Source of the DNA: Monodelphis domestica | Lineage: Eukaryota; Chordata; Mammalia; Didelphimorphia; Didelphidae | Reading direction: 5' to 3' | Assembly (NCBI RefSeq): GCF_027887165.1 | Contig: NC_077228.1 | Location: forward strand, 212,401,635-212,465,634 | DNA length: 64,000 nucleotides | In this document: piece by piece, positions 57,488 to 64,000 of the stretch | Numbering within the stretch: position 1 is the stretch's first letter | How the letters are laid out: the number at the start of each line of letters is the position of its first letter | Notes under the pieces: model-generated | Told to the model about the DNA's origin: nothing | Databases searched by the model: none | What the model saw: only the letters and a program-made list of their open reading frames with translations | Position numbers and translations under genes: made by a program

Positions 57488-57694
57488 AAAAGAAAATGTA
57501 GAGACTTCCGGGTAAGCATGGCGGCAGTCTAGAAGTGGGACACTTCCTCTCCTCAGCACACACCAACAAAGACCACCTCAAAAGATCTTAAAAATCATTT
57601 TCAGAAGAATGGAGGAACTGTACGGTAGGGTGCAGCATTGAAGGTACATGGGATTGGGGCTTATCAAAAAGATGGAAGCCTTCTGGCAAAATAA

Positions 57695-58423
57695 ATGGGA
57701 AATGGTTCAAAAAAAATTAAATCAGAAAAACAAATGATTATAACAGAAAACAAGGCCTTAAGGACCAGAATTGAGCAACTGGAAACCAATGATCTTGCAA
57801 AACAGCAAGAATTAATAAAGCAAAGTCAAAAGACTGACAAAATAGAAGAAAACATAAAATATCTCACTGACAAGGTGACAGATCAGGAAAACAGAGGAAG
57901 GAGAGACAATTTGAGAATCATTGGTCTACCTGAAAAGCCAGAAATAAACAGAAACCTTGATCCCATACTAGAGGAGGTCATCCAAGAAAACTGCCCTGAT
58001 GTTCTTGAACAAGGGGGCAAAATAGACATTGAAAGAGTTCATAGAACACCCTCTACACTAAATCCCCCCCCCAAAAAAACTCCCAGAAATGTAATTGCCA
58101 AATTCCAGAGCTTTCAAGCTAAGGAGAAAATTCTACAAGAATCCAAAAAGAGGAAATTCAGATATCAAAGAACACCAATCAGGATCGCACAGGACCTGGT
58201 GGCTTCCACACTAAAGGACCACAAGGCCTAGAACACGATATTCAGAAGGGCAAGAGAACTGGGTCTTCAACCAAGAATCAACTATCCATCAAAACTGACT
58301 ATATACTTCCAGGGGAAAGTATGGCCATTCAACAAAATAGAAGACTTCCAAGTATTTGTAAAGAAAAGACCAGAACTAAGTGGAAAGTTTGATATTCAAA
58401 CACAAAGATCAAGAGAAACATGA
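57695..58423 (+). pseudogene. LINE-1 ORF1 relic with one in-frame stop
   Basis: The reading frame runs from ATG 57695 to TGA 58421-58423 with one internal TAG at 58229-58231. It carries a coiled-coil-like start (residues 10-60), an RRM-like GRRDNLRIIGLPE motif and the C-terminal domain around INYPSKLTIYFQGK. L1 ORF1 proteins are nucleic-acid chaperones. The true start may lie upstream; a shift near 57680 obscures it. Confidence 0.8.
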
Positions 58424-59139
58424 AAAGGTAAATATGAAAGAGAGGAAAAAGGAGAAAAATGTTTTTTTTTATTCAAACTCTCTTCTTTAAGGGCTACAAT
58501 CAGATCAAATTATATTTATTAATATATGGGGGAAATGTTATTTGTAACTCTCAAAAATGTTTTCATTATTATAGTAAATAGAAGAATCATTCATAGGAAA
58601 AGATTGGGGCATTAAGGGCTATAAAATCATATGCAAAAAAAAGAAAAAAAGAAAAAGGGTGGGGGGATTGATGATGGTACCAAAAGATACTTGAAAAAAT
58701 AAAATAAATAGAATAATCTTTGTCACACAAAGATATACATGGGAAGGGGTGGGGAAGAATACTCTTATAAGAGGGAGTGGAAGAGAGGGCTAATAGGTAA
58801 TACATTACTCTCAGTGAAATCAATTCTGAGAGGGAAGAGCATCTAGACCCATTGGGATCTTGAAGTCTATCTTATCTTACAGAGTAAGGAAGAAGGGAAA
58901 ACTAAGGGAGGTAGGGGGGAGGGAGCATAAAAAAGGGAGGGAAAGAGAGGGTGGAGGGAACTTAACAGACCCTAAAAAAATAAGAATGGAACAAAAAGGG
59001 AGGGGCCAGAAAGGAAAGCATATTAAGGGAGGGGAATAGAGGGATTGACTAAAAGTAAACCACTGGGTTAAAAGGATATAGCAAAAGAAGAAAGGACAGA
59101 ACTAGGAGAGGATATCAAAATGCTAGGGAATTCAAAAGT

Positions 59140-62100
59140 GACAATCATAACTTTGAAAGTGAATAGGATGAACACACCCATAAAACTTAGATGAATAGGA
59201 GAGTGGATTAGAATCCAGAATCCTACCATATGTTGTCTACAAGAAACATACCTCGGGCAGGTAGATACTCACAAGGTTAGAATTAAAGGTTAGAGCAAGA
59301 CCTATTGGGCCTCAACTGATAGAAAGAAGGCAAGAGTGGCAATCATGATATCTGACAAAGCCAAAGTAAAAATCGATCTGATTAAACGGGATAGGGAAGG
59401 TAAATACATCCTGATAAAAGGCAGTATAGACAATGAGGAAATATCACTAATCAACATGTATGCACCAAATGGTATAGCATCCAAATTTCTAATGGAGAAA
59501 CTAGTAGAATTGAAGGAGGAAATACATAGTAAAACTATACTAGTGGGAGACCTGAACCTACCACTATCAAATTTAGATAAATAAATAAAAAAATAAACAA
59601 GAAGGAGGTAAAAGATGTGAATGAAATCTTAGAAAAATTAGAGTTAATAGATATATGGAGGAAAATAAATAGGGACAAAAAGGAATACGCCTTCTTTTCA
59701 GCAGCACATGGTACATTCACAAAGATTGACCATGTACTAGGTCATAAAAACATGGCATACAAATGTAGAAAAGGAGAAATAATAAATGCGACCTTCTCAG
59801 ATCATAAGGCAATAAAAATAATGATCAGTAAGGGTACATGGAGAGCCAAACCAAAAATTAATTGGAAATTAAACAATATGATTCTTCAAAATCAGCTAGT
59901 TAGAGAACAAATCATAGAAACAATTAATAATTTCATTGAAGAAAATGGCAATGATGAGACATCCTTTCAAACTCTATGGGATGCAGTCAAAGCAGTAATC
60001 AGGGGAAAATTTATATCCTTGAGTTCATATATTAACAAATTAGGGAGGGCAGAGGTCAGTGAATTGGACATGCAAATCAAAAAACTTGAAAGTGAACAAA
60101 TTAAACCCCCCCAGAAGAAAAACAAATTAGAGATCCTAAAAATTAAGGGAGAAATTAATAAAAAAGTGATAGAACTATTGAACTAATAAATAAGACAAGA
60201 AGCTGGCACTTTGAAAAAAACAAACAAAATAGACAAACTATTGGTCAATCTAATAAAAAAGAGGAAAGAAGAAAACCAAATTAACAGTATCATGGATGGA
60301 AAGGGAGAACTCACCTCTAATCAAGAGGAAATTAAGGCAATCATTAAAAACTCTTTTGCCCAATTATATGGCAATAAATGTGCCAATCTAGGTGATATGG
60401 ATGAATATTTACAAAAATATAAATTGCCTAGATTAACAGAAGAAGAAATACAATTCTTAAATAATCCCATATCAGAAAAAGAAATTGAACAGGCCATCAA
60501 AGAACTCCCTAAGAAAAAATCCCCAGGGCCTGATGGATTCACAAGTGAATTCTACCAAGCATTCAAAGAACAGCTAATCCCAATATTATACAAACTATTT
60601 GACATAATAAGCAAAGAGGGAGTTCTACCAAATTCCTTTTATGACACAAATATGGTACTCATTCCAAAACCAGGCAGGTCAAAAATGGAGAAAGAAAACT
60701 ACAGACCAATCTCCCTAATGAACACAGGTGCAAAAATCTTAAATAGGATACTAGCAAAAAGACTCCAGCAAGTGATCAAGAGGGTTATTCACTATGATCA
60801 GGTAGGATTTATACCAGGAATGCAAAGATGGTTCAATATTAGGAAAACCATCCACATAATTGACCATATCAACAAGCAAACCAACAAAAATCACATGATT
60901 ATCTCAATAGATGCAGAAAAAGCCTTTGACAAAATACAACACCCATTTCTATTGAAAACACTAGAAAGTATAGGAATAGAAAGGTCTTTCCTAAAAATAA
61001 TAAACAGTATCTATCTAAAAACATCATCTGCAATGGGGATAAACTAGATGCATTCCCAATAAGATCAGGAGTGAAACAAGGATGCCCATTATCACCTCTA
61101 TTATTTAACATTGTACTAGAAACACTAGCAGTAGTAATTAGAGAAGAAAAAGAAATTGAAGATATTAAAATTGGCAATGAGGAGACCAAGCTATCACTCT
61201 TTGCGGATGATATGATAGTCTACTTAAAGAATCCTAGAGAATCAACTAAAAAGCTAGTCGAAATAATCAACAACTTTAGCAAATTTGCAGGATACAAAAT
61301 AAACCCACATAAGTCATCAGCATTTCTATATATCTCCCACACATATCAGAAGCAGGAATTAGAAAGAGAAATTCCATTCAAAATCACCTTAGACAATATA
61401 AAATACTTAGGAATCTATCTCCCGAGACAAACACAGGAACTATATGAACACAACTATAAAACACTTTCCACACAACTAAAACTAGATTTGAGTAATTGGA
61501 AAAACATTAACTGCTCATGGGTAGGATGAGCTAACATAATAAAAATGACCATCCTACCCAAACTTATTTATTTATTTAGTGCTATACCCATCAAACTTCC
61601 AAAAAACTTTTTTTACTGAATTAGAAAAAACCATAACAAAGTTCATTTGGAAGAATAAAAGATCAAGGATATCCAGGGAAATAATGAAAAAAATACAAAG
61701 GAAGGTGGCCTTGCAGTACCAGATCTCAAACCATACTATAAAGCAGTGGTCATCAAAACAATATGGTACTGGCTAAGAGACAGAAATCAAAATCAGTGGA
61801 ATAGACTTGGGGTAAATGACCTCAGTAAGATAGTCTATGATAAGCCCAAAGATTCCAGCTTTTGATAAAATTTTTTTGATAAAAATTTTTTATAAAAATA
61901 TTTGATAAAAACTACTGGGAAAATTAGAAGACAGTGTGGGAGAGATTAGGTTTGGACCAACACCTCACACACTACACCAAGATTAACTCAGAATGGGTGA
62001 ATGACTTGAATATAAAGAAGGAAACTATATGTAAATTATGTGAACACAGAACAGTGTATATGTCAAACCTTTGGGAAGGGAAAGAATTTAAAACCAAGCA

Positions 62101-62925
62101 AGACTTAGAGTCACAAAATGTAAAATCAATAATTTCGACTACATCAAATTAAAAAGGTTTTGTACAAACAATACCAATGTAACCAAAATCAGAAGGGAAA
62201 TAACAAACTGGGAAACAATCTTCATAACAAAAACCTCTGACCAAGGTCTAATTACTCAAATTTACAAGGAGCTAAATCAATTGTACAAAAAATCAAGTCA
62301 TTCTCCATTTGATAAATGGGCAAGGGACATGAATAGACAATTTTCAGATAAAGAAATCAAAACTATTAATAAGCACATGAAAAAGTGTTCTAAATCTCTT
62401 ATAATCAGAGAGATGCAAATCAAAACAACTCTGAGGTATCACCTCACACCTAACAGATTGGCTGACATGACAGCTATGGAAAGTAATGAATGCTGGAGGG
62501 GATGTGGCAAAGTCTGGACATTAATTCATTGCTGGTGGAGTTGTGAATTGATCCAACTACTCTGGAGGGCAATTTGGAGCTATGCCCAATGGGCGCTAAA
62601 AGACTGTCTGCCCTTTGATTCAGCCATAGCACTGCTGGTTTTGTATCCCAAAGAGATAATAAGGAAAAAGACTTGTACAAGAATATTCATAGCTGAGCTC
62701 TTTGTGGTGGCAAAAAATTGTAAAATGAGGGGATGCCCTTCAATTGGGGAATGGTTGAACAAATTATGGTATATGTTGGTGATGGAATACTATTGTGCTC
62801 AAAGGAATAAGAAAGTGGAGGAATTCCATGGAGACTGGAACAACCTCCAGGAAGTGATGCAGAGCGAAAGGAGCAGAACCAGGACAACATTGTACACAGA
62901 GACTGGTACACTGTGGTACAATTGA
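59140..62925 (+). pseudogene. LINE-1 ORF2 relic (endonuclease, reverse transcriptase)
   Basis: Pieces lie in different frames: endonuclease segments (INMYAPNG, VGDLNLPLSNLDK, GTFTKIDHVLGHK) at 59336-60186. The reverse transcriptase fingers and palm ([44 protein letters not shown]) lie at 60211-61047. The F-A-D-D catalytic box is at 61200-61211 after a frameshift. The C-terminal region with a CWWSC cysteine motif runs to 62925. Stops near 59582 and 60184, and frameshifts at about 61050, 61530, 61780 and 62150, disable it. Confidence 0.88.
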
Positions 62926-63369
62926 ACGTAATGGACTTCTCCATTAGTGGCAATGCAGTGATCCTGAACAAACTGGAGGGATCTAGGAGATAAAAACAAT
63001 ATACACATGCAGAGGAAAACCTGTGGGAGTAAAAACACCGAAGAAAAGCAACTGCTTGACTACAGGGGTTGAGGGGATATGGTTGGGGATGCATAGTCTA
63101 AATGAACATCCTAGTATAAATACCAACAACATGGAAATGGGTTCCGATCAAGGACCCATGCAATACCCAGTGGAATTGTGCGTTAGATATTGGAGGGGTG
63201 GTGGGAGGGGAGGGAGGAAAAGAAAATGATTTTTGTATCCAAGGAATAATGTTTGAAATTGACCAAATAAAATAATGTTTAAAATCTTAAAAAAAGAAAG
63301 AAAGAAAGAAAGAAAAGGAAAGAAAATGTACTGCACATTCTTTGTCTTCGGTCGTCTATGGGCATGTTG

Positions 63370-63960
63370 TTTCCTCTCCCTGTAGAATGGAAGTTATTTA
63401 AGGACAAAAACTCCTCCATTTCTGTCTTTGAGTCCCCGTGCCTATCACAGTGCTTGTGACAGAATTAATACTTAATATGTTTCTTGAATTAAATTAAAAA
63501 TGTGTGTGGAGGGAGGAGGGGTGTGTAGAAGCTCCATGGTGGAAGGTCATATGACTGGGAGGCTCCAAGAGTAAGCTGACAACCAACTCTTTTCTAGTAG
63601 AACTCCTCGTTGCCCTGTACCATCACCACCATTTCTATCTCTACGTATACGCAGTATCTTCCTTCTGACAACAGTTTTTCTGGGTTGGTAACTATCTCTC
63701 TCTAGTTTCTAGGTCCTTTTAGGTCAGACTGAAGGTGGAGACTGTTTGTTCTTCTTATTCTTACTTGCCACTTGTATGGTACTTTACATACATAATCTAA
63801 TCTGATCCTCATAACAACTCTTTGAAGTAGGTATCAAAGGTATAATATACCCATTTGACAGATAAAGAAACTGAGGTTCAGGGACATTAAATGACGTTCA
63901 CAATCCCTTAGCAAACAAATGTCAGAGATGAGATTGAGCTTCAACTGCCACTTCAAACAA
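63370..63960 (+). repeat. L2-like and MIR-type relics
   Basis: 63370-63490 (TGTAGAATGGAAGTTATTTAAGGACAAAAACT) is L2-like. 63745-63960 (GTACTTTACATACATAATCTAATCTGATCCTC) is MIR-like. Nothing else is seen to the window end. Confidence 0.6.
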
Positions 63961-64000
63961 TTACCATTATATCTCACTGCTTCTCTGTCAGAGGGCTCTG

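Larger units (their letters stand above)
57501..63318 (+). mobile_element. Structurally full-length LINE-1, mutated
   Basis: AAAGAAAATGTA flanks both ends (57489-57500 and 63319-63330), a 12-bp target duplication. The 5' end GAGACTTCCGGGTAAGCATGGCGGCAG is a probable intact 5' UTR start with a YY1-like core. ORF1 and ORF2 relics follow in order, then a 3' UTR and an A-tail turned into GAAA repeats at about 63288-63318. The element is 5.8 kb. Multiple stops and frameshifts make it inactive. Confidence 0.9.

Overview
The window is vertebrate genomic DNA, and very probably metatherian (marsupial). Its protein-coding exons are short, bounded by GT/AG splice sites, and match the conserved mammalian block SMIM6 - SMIM5 - RECQL5 - MYO15B (human 17q25 order). 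The introns are filled with the repeats that typify marsupial genomes: tRNA-headed SINEs with either a roughly 200-bp body or an RTE-like tail, L1 copies, hAT MITEs, and MIR/L2 and CR1 relics. No bacterial-type operon, CRISPR array or plasmid feature is present.

Layout. 1-17.7 kb is one large intron of RECQL5 (+ strand). It carries two single-pass micropeptide genes on the opposite strand, SMIM6 (endoregulin, ~1.9-2.06 kb) and SMIM5 (6.25-7.76 kb), plus SINEs, an L1 tail, two hAT elements and a CT microsatellite. 17.71-23.25 kb holds the last 12 coding exons of RECQL5: zinc-binding tail, Pol II-interacting region, RAD51-interacting FQTA motif, SRI domain and PIP-like box. Its AATAAA is at 23.88 kb. 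The upstream helicase exons lie outside the window. 23.99-52.1 kb holds 42 coding exons of an unconventional class XV myosin tail on the - strand, called MYO15B. In order they encode MyTH4-1, a first FERM split by a Pro/Gln/Met-rich insert, SH3, MyTH4-2 and FERM-2. All 42 exons join in phase with no stop (1643 codons plus stop), so the tail is intact. RECQL5 and MYO15B are tail to tail, with polyadenylation signals about 105 bp apart.

52.1-64 kb has no recognisable motor or IQ exons. It holds two orphan spliced-exon-like segments, a ~400-bp CTTC microsatellite, a 945-bp solo LTR with a 4-bp target duplication inside a SINE, several SINEs, and a structurally full-length but mutated L1 (57501-63318) flanked by a 12-bp target duplication.

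The genes are neighbours by conserved synteny, not members of one pathway. RECQL5 is a nuclear DNA-repair and transcription helicase, MYO15B an actin-motor tail, SMIM6 a SERCA-regulating ER micropeptide and SMIM5 an uncharacterised membrane micropeptide. I found no new molecular system. The items most worth a second look are the intact MYO15B tail, the nested and convergent gene architecture, SINE-derived splice-donor bases, and transposon insertions with readable target sites.
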